Assembly (NCBI RefSeq): GCF_000281045.1
Contig: NW_008246084.1
Location: 113,676 to 177,675 of the forward strand
Direction of reading: 5' to 3'
Source of the DNA: Saprolegnia diclina VS20
Taxonomy: Eukaryota; Oomycota; Saprolegniomycetes; Saprolegniales; Saprolegniaceae
DNA: 64,000 nucleotides
Numbering within the stretch: the first letter of the stretch is position 1; every line of letters starts with the position of its first letter. The notes under the pieces were generated by a model. The model ran no database searches and was not told the origin of the DNA. It worked only from the letters and a program-made list of their open reading frames with translations. The position numbers were made by a program, and so were the translations under genes. This document shows, one piece after another, positions 20,342 to 31,080 of the stretch.

Positions 20342-22851
20342 ATGAACGCAACGGCAGCTGCGACGACCGGGACGTCGGCGGCGATCATCTCGAACGGCCT
20401 CCTCATCTATGGCCCGATGCTCCTCCTCGGCTTTGCGCTCTTTGAGTGTGTGCGCTGCCGGTCGCTGTACGAGGTAGCGCCCAAGTCGCCACTGCCGTCC
20501 GGCCTCTTTCGCTGGATCCCGTTCGTGCTGCGACTGACGGACGACGAGCTCATGGACAAGTGCGGCCTCGAGACGCTCATGTTCCTGCGCTTCGTCCGCG
20601 TCGGGAAGAAGCTCGCGCTCATGGGCGTCTTTCTCTCCATCGCGCTCTTCCCGGTACTAGTAGTCGCCGTGCATGTACCTTGGACATGTCATCGAATGGC
20701 GTATGGTAGGCGTACTACAGCGAGCCGCAGCCGCATGCGCACTGGATCGACCGGCTCACGATCGGCGGCCTCACGGACGGCGACAAGCGGTTGTGGGCGA
20801 CCGTGCTCGCAGCCTTTGGCATCACGCTCACGACCATGTACCTCATCTACGAAGAGAGCGTCGCGTACAAGGAGCGTCGGCACGAGTTCCTCTCCAAGCT
20901 CGACACGCAGCAGTACAGCGTGCTCATCGACGACCTTCCGCTGCACTTGCGGTCGCATGCGGCGCTGACAAAGTACCTCGACACGATCTTCCCGCACCAA
21001 GTCGCAGCTGTCTACATTGCGGTCGAGTCCGGTGAGCTCGAGGCGCACGTCGCCGAGCGCATTGAGGTGCGCGCGAGCCTCGAGCACGCGCTCGTCCAAG
21101 AGTCGCAGAGCGGTCGTCGCCCGACGCACTACCAGTACGACCCGCACTCGATGTGGTACCATACGCAAGTCGACTCGATTGCGTGGTATAACGAGCGGCT
21201 CCACGAGCTCAATGACGACATTCGCATCACGATTGCAGCCATTGAGGCGCAGCAAAAGAACGGCAGCGTCCAGTTCAACGCCAAGCAAGCGCAGCTCCTC
21301 GCGACAAGAGCGCATTTCGAAGCACAGCCACTCGAGTCGACGCCGCTTTTACCCAAGCAAGCCGTCCAGCAGCAGCGCCAGCAAGTCGCGTTCGACCTCC
21401 ACGTCGCCGTCGACGAGGCAGCCCACTTTGAGGTAGACAAGAACCCTATCCCTCGAGATAGTGAGCCTTGTGTAGCATGCGTCGAATGCCCTTCGGTCCG
21501 CCGCGTTTGTGGCGTTCTCATCGCTGCAAGCGACCAACACGATCCAACAGATCGTGCAGACCGCGCGACCGTCCGAGATGAAGGTGCAGGAAGCGCCGCC
21601 CGCCGAGGACATTGTGTGGGAGAACGTCGGTCGGCTCAACTACGTCGAGCGCAAGACGGCGTTGCTGCTTAGCATTGGCATCACGGGTCTTGCCATTCTG
21701 TTTTGGACCGTCCCGACCACGTTTGTCGTCGCGCTGGCGTCGGTACGGACGACACAGTGTCCGTGTTCGAGTCTCTAACGCTGTGTCATTGGAGTAGCTG
21801 CAGTCGCTGCGGCAAGTGATCCCGAACCTCGACTCGGCGCTGGTTCAATTCCCGTTTCTGCAGCCCCTGTTGCAACAGCTCTCGCCGCTCTTGCTTGTCG
21901 TGATGAACAGCTTGGCGCCGATGCTGTTCCGCGTCCTCTCGGTCGGCGAAGGCCATGCGTCTCAGAACGCTATCGAAGCGTCGCTCTTTACGAAATACGT
22001 AATTTGTCCTTTGGCGGACTCGACGCGGCGCCGACTAAGGGTACATGTAGGTCGCGTACCAGCTTGTCCAAGTGTTCTTTGTCTCGGCGATCGCCGGTTC
22101 GATTTCCGCCATTTCCGACCAGCTCGCACGTATCGCCAAGGAGCCGTTGGAGCTCGTGACGCTCCTCGGGTCGAGTCTGCCCGGGCAGTCGACGTTCTTT
22201 TTTAGCTTTATCCTCGTGCAAACGGGCTTGACGCTGCACGTGCACCTCTTCCGCCTCGTGGCCATCATCATGGGCTGCGTCTACCGCCTCTTGGCGCCGC
22301 AGCTCACGCCCCGCGAGACGAATGCGCCGTGGTACGGGCTCTCGCCCATGACGCTCTCGAGCAAGTTTGACATTACGATCCCGCTGGCGCAGCACTTTCT
22401 CATTTTCCTCATCGTCTTGACCTTTGCGCCGCTCGCGCCGCTGCTGGCGTACATGGGCGGTGTCTTCTTTCTCGTCTCGGACATTGTGTTTCGCCGGCTC
22501 GCGTGGTGCGTCTTCCAGCCGAGCACGCGCTCGACCGGCGTCTACTGGCCGCAGCTCTACTTGTACCTGATCACAGCGCTCGGGATCGCGCAAATTACGC
22601 TCCTCGGCCTGCTCACGTTGAAAGAGGCGCCAAGCCAAGTGCTCGCGGCGCTGCTGCTGCCGGCGATGACGGCGCTGTTCCATGGCTACATGCTCACGCT
22701 CTTCCCGCCCGTCTCGGCGTACCTCCCGATCGAGATGTGCGTCGCCCTCGACGACCACCGGGCGCGCCTCGGCCACCGCCCGCCGATCGACGCCGACTTG
22801 TACAAGCAGCCTGCGATGCTGGCGGCCACACCGCTCGCGCCCGAGGTCTAG
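20342..22851 (+). CDS. OSCA/CSC1/TMEM63-type mechanosensitive cation channel (5 exons)
   Basis: Exons 20342-20653 (or to 20674), 20710-21432, 21476-21742, 21798-21998 and 22051-22851 join in frame to 767 or 774 residues. The N-terminal membrane helix is followed by a cytosolic RRM-like loop with KYSVLIDDLP-type sequence (QYSVLIDDLPLHLR). Next come ALRSAAFVAFSSLQAT and, after LNYVERKTALLLSI, the seven-helix RSN1_7TM core including FFFSFILVQTGL and LITALGIAQITLLGLL. The family forms osmosensitive, mechanically gated calcium-permeable channels at the plasma membrane or lysosome. The first intron has two in-frame donors (20654 or 20675). The later one keeps the hydrophobic run PVLVVAVH and gives a 35-bp intron. 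Confidence 0.86.
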
Positions 22852-22915
22852 TCACTCGCCATGCGAATCGAGCTGCCACGTACAGGCGGTAGGGCAAACT
22901 CGAGCAAATGCAACC

Positions 22916-24253
22916 TCACGTGTTATTGCTGGTCCACGGTCGTATCAGCGCATCGTCGTAGCGGTGAAGTCGCAGCGTGAGCGGACGTGACGCCTTGAGT
23001 AGAGCGCGCAAGAGGTCGGACGCTATCGCGAAAGCCTCGCCGTTGACTTGATAGACACGGGACCCGATGAGAACGCCGGCAGCAGCGCCATGACCATCTA
23101 GTCAACAGGAAGAGAGGCGTGTCATGTGGGTCGATGCGTACCAGGCTCCACAGAGGTCACGAGGACGTGTTTGTACAGGGAAGTCTGGAAGGTGCAGCCG
23201 ACTTCGTTCGCCTCGAGGATCACGTCGTATGCGACAAACGGTCGGTCGATCGCAAAGCGGACGCCAATGGGTCGGGGCACGTCGAGGCTCTGCATGATCG
23301 TGTCAAACTTGGTCATCGGTGATCCGTTGAGAGCGAGGACGCGGGCGCCAATGACGACACCAGAGACGTCGGCGTCGCCACCTGGTGTCACCTTGGAGAC
23401 GACCGTGTCGCCGCGCTCGTCCTTGGTCAGGCTGAGGCCGAGCGGCGACGTCGTAGACCCGAGACGCGCTTCAAACTCGATGGTTTCGACGGACGCCGAC
23501 GCAGCACACGACTGCGAGTGGACGTTGAGGTGCGAGAGATGAACGAGGTCCTCGCAGAGCGTGCACTTGACTTGCAGCGATGCCTCGAGGGCCGACAGCG
23601 ATCCGCGGCGGATGGCCGACTCGGACGATGCCCGCACTACAGGCGCGCTCGCTGCTACGGACGTGGCGTCGAGCGATGCGAGAGACGAGCGTCGGACGGG
23701 GCTGCTGCGGCCGGACGTCGGCAGTGTTGAACAGAGCGCGTCCAACGAGGCGGGCGGATCAATCCCGAGGTCGGCGAGCACATCTAGCGCTGAGAAAGGA
23801 CACTCAGCCGCGTCCGACATCCTACGTAAGCCATGAGCGACGACAAGAGAGCGCTGCGATGCATACCGTTTGCGGTAGGCCTCGGCGACCGACGATGTGT
23901 ACTTGTCGGCGATGGGGCGTTCAAAGATACCGGCGGCAAGGCACACGGTGGTCCACTTGCCGTTGCCGCCAGCTTCGAGGAGCGCGATGTCCCGCGCCGT
24001 CCACGTGTCCATGGAAAGCGACTTGACAAAGCTCGTCTGGACCCCCAGCGACCGGTGGACGCCGGCGCAGCCGAGGCAGAGTAAAACGCCGAACGTCACG
24101 GACGACCATTGCGGAAACACCTTGTTGCAGTCGGCGCAGCGCTACATGTAGCACATGAGCCATTTGTCGCCGTGAGCACGGTCGTACGTCGTTGCCTGCC
24201 ACACGGCGCATGCTGCTCTCCTTGGACGGCGAGATCGGCGCGCCCGCCGCCAT
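22916..24253 (-). CDS. ArfGAP protein with C2HC-like finger and two PDZ domains (3 exons)
   Basis: Exons 24253-24188, 24141-23142 and 23097-22916 give 415 residues. The ArfGAP zin finger spans residues 22-75: CADCNKVFPQWSSVTFGVLL, then CLGCAGVHRSLGVQTSFVKS, with the four Cys ligands and the catalytic-finger Arg of VHRSLG present. A Ser-rich linker follows, then a CxxC...HxxxC segment (CTLCEDLVHLSHLNVHSQSC, about 215-234). PDZ 1 (about 245-320) has a PLGLSL carboxylate loop. A second PDZ-like domain (about 325-405) is completed only by splicing the last exon (AAAGVLIGSRVYQVNGEAF). The predicted job is to trigger GTP hydrolysis by Arf at membranes recruited through PDZ ligands. It converges on the OSCA gene with a 64-bp gap. 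The ArfGAP-PDZ-PDZ order is not one I know from animals or fungi. Confidence 0.82.
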
Positions 24254-25075
24254 CGTGCCCCACAAGTTACGGATAACGAGCGGTTCGGCGCATTTTGCAT
24301 ACTCTATTCACACGCAACTTTCGAGCCGCACCACGTGGCTCGCCGTCGGCGTCGACAGCCTTGCGCCATTGAGCCCCCTACACGGAATCCATGTATGCTA
24401 CGGCTTTGGAGAATCGTGTACGTAGAGGTCTACATGCAGTATTGTCAATACTCAAATCGCGTGATGCGAAAAAGGTTGGGTGCTGTAATCCATCCATCTC
24501 TGCGGCTGAGCTGCCATCGCCAGTTGCCACTTCTTCCGGTGGCATGCGACGGACAAGCGGCTGCAGGAACACGCGCGCTTGATGGGTCGATCGTCGTCCA
24601 GGTAATACGGTACGAGTAGATGGTGTCGATATGTATATGAATGGTCATGGCGTGATGATGATGGTATCGGCGGTGCCACTCGGCGATGGCGTCGGCGCGC
24701 AGGCGTGGGCGACGGACGTGGTGCACGCGGCAGACCGGGGCCTTGATGAGGTCCCGACTACCCTCCCACCCTCTTCCACTGCGGTCGCGTCATGCGACTG
24801 CCCTAACGTGTTTTTTCACGTGCTTTCTCACGTGACTCAAAAGAAAGTACGGGTCCGCGTGTCGCCACCAACGTCGCTGTCTGTGCGCTTGCGTCGTCCA
24901 CTTCGAGACTTGGCCGCCGCGTCGAATGCGCATGGGAATCTTTGCCGAGCCCGAGTTGCTCCCGCCTAGATGAAAGGTCCGCCTTGCCCCATGCGTCATC
25001 GACCGATCTGAGCGTCGTCGGAGCCCTTCTTAGAGTCGTAAGGTGCAACGAATAAATTAGCTTGTCATGTCGAAT
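24254..25075. other. spacer, nothing recognised
   Basis: 822 bp holding the ArfGAP promoter and the 3' flank of the FYVE-TM gene at 25 kb. No convincing ORF, repeat or RNA gene. Confidence 0.5.
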
Positions 25076-25882
25076 CTAGCCCAATATCCGATCGACTTGC
25101 TTGGTGCTGGATGCATACTCGATACGAGCCATGCAGCCGAACGCAAGCGCCAGCATCGCAAAGAGAAGGAGCGTCACATCGAGCGGCGCCTCAAAGACGA
25201 TGACGCCGCAGAGCACGAGGCCGTACAAGAAGAGCACCTTGGACTGCCACGACAAGCCCGAGGCCTCGGACGATGGGCGCGTCGGTAGCGCGCGGCTGGA
25301 CGCCGCCCGCGGCATCGAGCGCATGGACGCGAGCCGGGGCATTGTTGGCGCCTCCGCCGCGTGCACCGAGAGGGTCCGCGCCGAGGCCGTCGCGTGGCGG
25401 AGTGTCGACTCGGACGAGGCGCGTGTGACTTCGTGCGTCGTCATGGCGCGCGGCCGCGGCGCGACGATTGGGCGGCTCACAACTGGCGCGGCCTCGGCCT
25501 CGGTCACCGCTTGTTGGTGCTGGCGGCGGCGGTTGAATTGCATCAGGTTGTGCTGGACGCACTTGTCGCACGTGCGGATCGACTTGAGCGACGACGTCTT
25601 GATGCGCTTGACCGAGCACCGGCCGCACACGAGGTCGCCACAGACCCGGCAGTTGTGCTTCCCAAAGAGCATGAGCTTCTTGTCGCAGCATGCGCAGCGC
25701 ACGTCCTTCCCCTTGGGTGCCCACTCGCTTTTCGCGCAGAGGCGCACCGAGTCCATGCCGAGGGCCTGCGGCGAGACGCGCGAGAAGGGCAGCTGCCACG
25801 TCGCCGGCGCGACCGGGCCCGGGTCGCTGCCCCGACGATCGTGTCGGGCCTTGTACGACTCGAACTGGAGTGGTGGGATCAT
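25076..25882 (-). CDS. second FYVE-like zinc-finger protein with two C-terminal membrane segments
   Basis: Single exon, 268 residues from the ATG at 25882; the upstream frame extension is not conserved. The FYVE-like finger at about 48-110 has CACCDKKLMLFGKHNCRVCG, then LVCGRCS and a final CDKC. Zinc ligands are complete, but the basic core is FGKHNCR rather than RRHHCR and the WxxD motif is WAPK, so PI3P binding may be weak. A Ser/Arg/Pro-rich linker with repeated SMRSMPRAASSR-like stretches leads to a hydrophobic hairpin at about 210-250 (VLFLYGLVLCGVIVFE; VTLLLFAMLALAFGCMA). Same architecture as the gene at 18.1 kb, hence likely paralogues 7 kb apart. Confidence 0.8.
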   Translation of the reverse strand: MIPPLQFESYKARHDRRGSDPGPVAPATWQLPFSRVSPQALGMDSVRLCAKSEWAPKGKDVRCACCDKKLMLFGKHNCRVCGDLVCGRCSVKRIKTSSLKSIRTCDKCVQHNLMQFNRRRQHQQAVTEAEAAPVVSRPIVAPRPRAMTTHEVTRASSESTLRHATASARTLSVHAAEAPTMPRLASMRSMPRAASSRALPTRPSSEASGLSWQSKVLFLYGLVLCGVIVFEAPLDVTLLLFAMLALAFGCMARIEYASSTKQVDRILG

Positions 25883-26542
25883 CGCAAGTTGCAAAATGCC
25901 ATCGAAAGTCACTTGGTGTTTGTATGGACATGGGATTCTTGAAGCCGTTTCCAGCGTCAACAACCGGCGCCGGCGAAAAAACAAGCACGCGACACGTACA
26001 AGGGGTGCTGCGAGCACCCCTTTTTCGGAAAGGCCACTTGGCCCGAACGTCCAGACGCACAAGAGGCAGCGCCGACGACGCTGCTAATGGCACCACGGCA
26101 CGCTCGCGCCTCGTCCATACATAATGGACTCTCTACTTGACCAAGCCGTCGCCCAAGGACATGAACATGGGGACTACAACCCGACCAACGGTGACGTCGT
26201 CGCCAGTAGACTGAAAAAGGCTTCCCCGCGCGTTCTCAGCTGCCCACCCGTTCCTTATTTGACGTTGCTGCCTTCGTCGCCCACAACCCCCGTGGGACGC
26301 TTCGCCTTTGGGGTTCTGAGCAACCACTACTCTTAGGAGATGTAGAAAGGGATGATGATTTTGCGAAGATCGACGCGCGCCATTCCCATCGAACGTCGAC
26401 CACCCGACGCAGAGCGGACAAGGTGCGTCGCATGGACGCCAAGGTGATAAAGATACGAAGAGGTAAATGCGTGGCGCCACTCGTTCGGCCATGCGCCATA
26501 GATCAGCGCTGTCGCGATGCAACGACACGACGTTGATGACCA
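25883..26542. other. spacer between FYVE-TM and DEPDC5 genes
   Basis: 660 bp. Frames on both strands lack motifs. Nothing recognised. Confidence 0.5.
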
Positions 26543-29500
26543 TTACACGGCGCAGGTGGCGGTGATGTTGGCGACATGTGGCACCGAGGTGCGCTGAAGG
26601 TCGGCGACAAAGGCTCGTACGGTCTCGAAGAGCGCCTTCATCTCGGGCGAGTGGAGGCGCCGGCTCGAGATCCAGACGACGCTGCTGTCGGTCACGCGCA
26701 CAAAGCACGAGAGCTCTCGGTGAATGTACTGGCGGTAACTCCGATCGCCCGCCGGCTTGGTGACGTTGTACTGCGCCTGGAGTAGCTCCTTGGAGGCCGT
26801 GTACGTACCGTCGACGCAAAAGCCGAGGGTCGCGACGAGCTCCTTCTCGAGCAGCGGTAGTACGCTGGGCATTCGAATGGGAAAGTGCACAGGGCAGATG
26901 AGCGGGTGGATATCGAGCGTACTCGCGCCGTAGTTCTCGGGCACCTGTACAAGAGCGTCATGAGCTCCCAAATACAAGCGTGGTTGCATCGTACGGGGAT
27001 GATGTCGAGGCTAAACTGCTTGGCACGGCGCGTGAGGCCCGTGATAAAGTCGTCAACGAGCGAGCTCCGACACACGAGCCATTGGACTTCCATGTGAAAG
27101 CACTGCGTCGAGAGCAGCTCCATGTCGTAGCGAATGTTGACCCACTGCTGGCTACGTAGTACGTGGTGAGATAGATGCGGACTCGGAGAGTCTACCTCTG
27201 GGGCGCGTCTGGGGCGACGAGAGCGATCTTGGCCACGTTCTGCATGACCTTGCGGATCCCACCCGGGCTCTTGGCCTCGTTGACTTTGCACTTGTCGTTG
27301 ACTTTGCACTTGTCATCGTCGTTGCTGCCCTTGACGTCCTTGCTCTTGTCGTCACCGCCAACGGCATCACCGCTTGCGTTCTTGGCGTCCGGGCTTCTGC
27401 CACTCGCAGCGTTGGTTGTGTTGCCATCGCTGGTCGCCGTTGCCGCCAGCAGCGGAGCCTGCGCCTCTCCCTCCTCCGCTGCTAGCTGCGCCTTGGTCAG
27501 TAGGTGCGTCACATCGAGGAGCGCCGCGTCGTTCTCGCCCTTGTCGTCCTTCCCGCGCGCCTTGAGCCGAATGTAGTCGAGGAACCGATTAAACTTGTCG
27601 CTGTAGTCGTGCAAGAACGCTTCTTGGTCGTCTTCCGTTAGATGCGCGAGGAGAGGGGGTAGCACGCAGTAGTGGCCGCGTTTGTACTTGACCTGCTCCG
27701 ACATGTTGTCGTAATAGCCGCAAATGAGATGGTCAAGGTAGTTCCAGCTGTACTCTTGGGCCGGGTACTTGCGAAACTCTTGCTTGGACGGCAGGAACGT
27801 CTGCGTGAGCGGCGACCACATGGCGTAGAGGTAGTCCATCTTGCTGCCTACAGGATCACACTCAGCATCCTTGTCCATCAATAAGTTCTAGGGTGCACCT
27901 CGCCGCGTGCCATCGTCGTTGCTGGGTTCTATATTTTAAAAATAGAATTTCGAAGCCAGAGACAAGCCATTTTACCTCGTGCACGCAGCTGGTAGCGCTT
28001 GACGTCGATCTGCTGGCTCTCGCCGTTGTACGTGATCTCATGGATGCGGTGGCCCATGCTGAGCTTGTACACGGTCGTGTTGTCGTGCGTGAGCTTCTCT
28101 TCGACGAGCTGGAAGTCTTGCGAGAAGCGCTGGGCGACCATCTCCCACACGACCTCCTTGTACCGATTGGCCATGGCGCCTTCGCTACCGCCGACCGGGC
28201 TCGGCGTCACGGCGTACGGCACCTGCGAGTAGTGGTCGCCGAGCTCTTTTGGCTTGGGCATGAAGTCGCTCGTCAACGGCAGCAATGCCGGCACGCAGAG
28301 ACTCTTCCAGTCCAACGTGAAGCTCTGCTGCTGCACGTCGTAGCGGTACACTTGGCTCCACCGCCGGCGGTTGCTGTTGAGCGACAAGGTCGACACCTGC
28401 GGCTTGTCCTTGGACGTCGCCGACGACGACGACATGGTCGACGTCATGAACTGCGGGCTCGTCAACTTGCGGGCCACGAGGCCACGGGGCGGTGACTGCG
28501 GACTTCCGCCCGGCTGCGGGCTTGCGTATCTCGCCGGCAGCTGAAAGTGCATGGGCGACCGCAGCGCCGGCACCATCGTCGCCTTGAGCTCGGGCGAGAG
28601 ACCGTAGTTGCTCGGTAGCGATCCCACGAGCGTCGGTCTCGACCGAGGCAGGCGCTTTGGGTTGGCCAAGAAGATGCCACCGTGCAGCGGCGGTGTCGCG
28701 CACAGCAGCACGGGGGACTTGTCGACGCTCGAGACGGACGACGTCGGGTGCAGAGCAAAGACGTCGTCGTCGTAGTCGTCGAGGGCTACCATTGCATGCG
28801 GCCGCGTCTTGACGAGTGCATTGGAGCCCGTCGTCGGGACGGGCGATGGCGGCACGTGGGCGTCGGGCACGGGCGTGAGCTCATCCGCGACCGCGTCGTA
28901 GCTAAAGTGTCGAAGTAGAAACGCGAGAGGCTTTGGGCAGCCCGTCGACGGCAGCGCAAAGAGGCGGCAGTGCGGCAGAGGCTCAAACCCTGATGCGAGC
29001 TGCTCTTCGTAGCGGCTAAAGCAGATGCTGATCCACGCGGGCACAACCCCGGGAAAGACGGGCTTGGGCATCGAGGAGGACGGGTGCTTGAAGAGGAAGC
29101 GGGGCACGGGCTCCATGGGCGGCGTCGACAGCGAGATGACGTCAAAGCCAATGCCGTTGTCCATCATGCGCTGCTCCGTCATCTCAGCGAGGTCTTGGTT
29201 GACGCGGAAGATGCCGTTGCCGGCCGTGAAGAGCGCAATGTTCTGGCCGCTGCGGTTGAGGTCCCGGTCCATGTAGTGCTTTTCATAAATATTGAGAATC
29301 AAATTGAGCGCTTCGAGGACGTTGCCGTCTCGGGCACTCGCGGGGCGACCGGTGCCCGCGCGGAGCGTGTCGCCATCGAGCCGCCATTGGCAAATGTGCG
29401 GAAGGACGTTGAGCTCGCGCTTCATGTCGGTGAGCAGCACGGACGCATCGGTCGCACCGTTCTTGCCGTACGAAATGACCTTGTACGAGTCGTGGAACCA

Positions 29501-30394
29501 CACGCCGTCGTCCTCGACGGCAGGAACATGGGGCGGCGGCGGCGCGTCATAGAACGTCCGCGCAAAGAAGATGATGGTGAGGCTATGCGACACGTGCATC
29601 GACTGCCACTTTGTAAAGAGCACGCTCGCGATGCGCAAAAGCTCTTCGGCGTACAAGTCGCCGTCGTTGGCCTACGCACAATATATGCATGAAAATGGAG
29701 GCGGCCGGAAGGATCGAACCATGTCCCACATTTCCGGGCTCACTTGGACAAGCCAAAAGACCCGCGACGACTTGGACCGGTACACAAAGCACGTTTTCGC
29801 GGTGAGGACGCCGCTGGTGACATTCTCATTCTCAAAGACCATCTCGGTGATCTGGAGTCGCGCGCCATGCATGCGCACCATCTTGCCGACGTACACGGCC
29901 TTGCCGACCATCGCTTGCTTGAGGTACCAGAGGTCGCGCCGCGAGAGGAACTGGTCCTTCATCGAGACCTCGACAAAGTCGACTTCGACGCGCGTCTTTT
30001 CGATGAAGCGCACGACCACATCTTGGAGCGCAGGCAGGCTGAAGAGGCTTGCCGTGTCCTTGAGGACGCTCAGGGACATTTTGCCCTTGACTGGCTTCCT
30101 CGCCTTGAGCTCGTCCGCCGACGGTACGTCCATGAGCAAGTGGCGGCGCGGTTCGTCGTGGTTGTTGAGCGGGTAGATCTCCATGACGTAGTTGTCGTCG
30201 TCCGGAAACGTGAGCTCGGCCTTGAGCGCATCGAGGTTCAAGACGAGCTCCTCGCCGCCGTGGAACTCGAGGCCGTGCACGTGCAGCTTGAACGTCGCTT
30301 GGTCCTTGATGACCTTCTTGGCGGCCTTGGCCTCGGTCAGCGGCGGCGTCGCCACCGTCGGCGTCGCCACCTTTGTGCTCCGGCGTCGGCGCAT
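26543..30394 (-). CDS. DEPDC5/Iml1-like GATOR1 subunit without a visible DEP domain (5 exons)
   Basis: Exons 30394-29720, 29671-27976, 27847-27196, 27151-26995 and 26944-26543 join in frame to 1193 residues; an upstream Met at 30421 is possible. Conserved blocks in order: FKLHVHGLEFHGGEELVLNL (N-terminal domain); DLWYLKQAMVGKAVYVGK; ALNLILNIYEKHYMDRDLNR and EQRMMDNGIGFDVISLS (SABA domain); IHEITYNGESQQIDVKRY; WSPLTQTFLPSKQEF and YSWNYLDHLICGYYDNM; and a C-terminal domain (MEVQWLVCRSSLVDDFI). GATOR1 is the GTPase-activating complex for Rag GTPases that shuts off TORC1 when amino acids are scarce. Where the DEP domain would be expected, between FNRFLDYIRLK and the C-terminal domain, there is only a low-complexity Lys/Asp/Ala-rich stretch. 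Intron 2 (128 bp) is the longest in the window. Confidence 0.85.
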
Positions 30395-31080
30395 GGTTTG
30401 GGCAATTGGCAGTCTCAGCATAACTCTGCTGCGCGTTGATACTCGTCAGCGATTGGCAGAAAAGGTTGCAATTTTTTCATTGGTCCTTGGGCGCGTGTCG
30501 CAGGAGCTTGGCACAGCCAGCTCGAGCCTCGACCGCCTGGCGCACGCTGACGCAGCTGCTGCTGCTTCGATACTAGCGCCGATGTCGCTGACGCCTTCTC
30601 TCGGGTGCGACGAGGAGCTACCTCGCTGGGCTACAGTTGCGCTATGGACTACCAGCAGCAACGACGACAGCAGGCGCCGTTGATACACGTAGCCAGCCAG
30701 TTCTGCTGCTTCGTATTTCTAGCACGGTCGAGACCCGTCACATGCGTCCCAGTTGCTGCAGCTGTTGCTGCTCACAAGTGCCAAGTGCTGCTGCTGCCAA
30801 TGTGCTGTGCCGCTGATGAGCGCTGCAAGCCATCTTGCGCTACTGCTGCTTGATGGGCTACCAACGACGTCGATGATACTTTAAACAGTGTTTGGCCACG
30901 CGAGTACGTAGCCGCGAGAACACTGGATGCAACAGCACGTCGAAGCGCCTCGTGGCTTGGGCAACTTGATACGGGGCAGCGAGGTGGCGCGGGATTGTCC
31001 GGATAATGTCCATCCGGAAACGGCAGCCAATGGCATCGCCGCATGGCACAGCGGCCAGAACCGAGCGAAAGATCAGCGCG
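30395..31080. other. divergent promoter region DEPDC5/PNKP
   Basis: 686 bp between two divergent genes. It contains an inverted CCAAT near 30479, a GCTGCTGCT-rich stretch (about 30700-30850) and TGTCCGGATA at 30996-31005, 76 bp before the PNKP ATG. No gene recognised. Confidence 0.55.
30996..31005 (+). promoter_or_regulatory. TGTCCGGATA element upstream of PNKP
   Basis: Same decamer as at 13020 and 41841, again just upstream of a plus-strand start codon. An in-frame ATG (31006) immediately abuts it, but the conserved protein begins at 31081. Confidence 0.45.

Noticed and set aside
30700-30850. GCTGCTGCT-rich stretch as a trinucleotide-repeat locus
   Set aside because: Runs are short and interrupted; no long pure tract.
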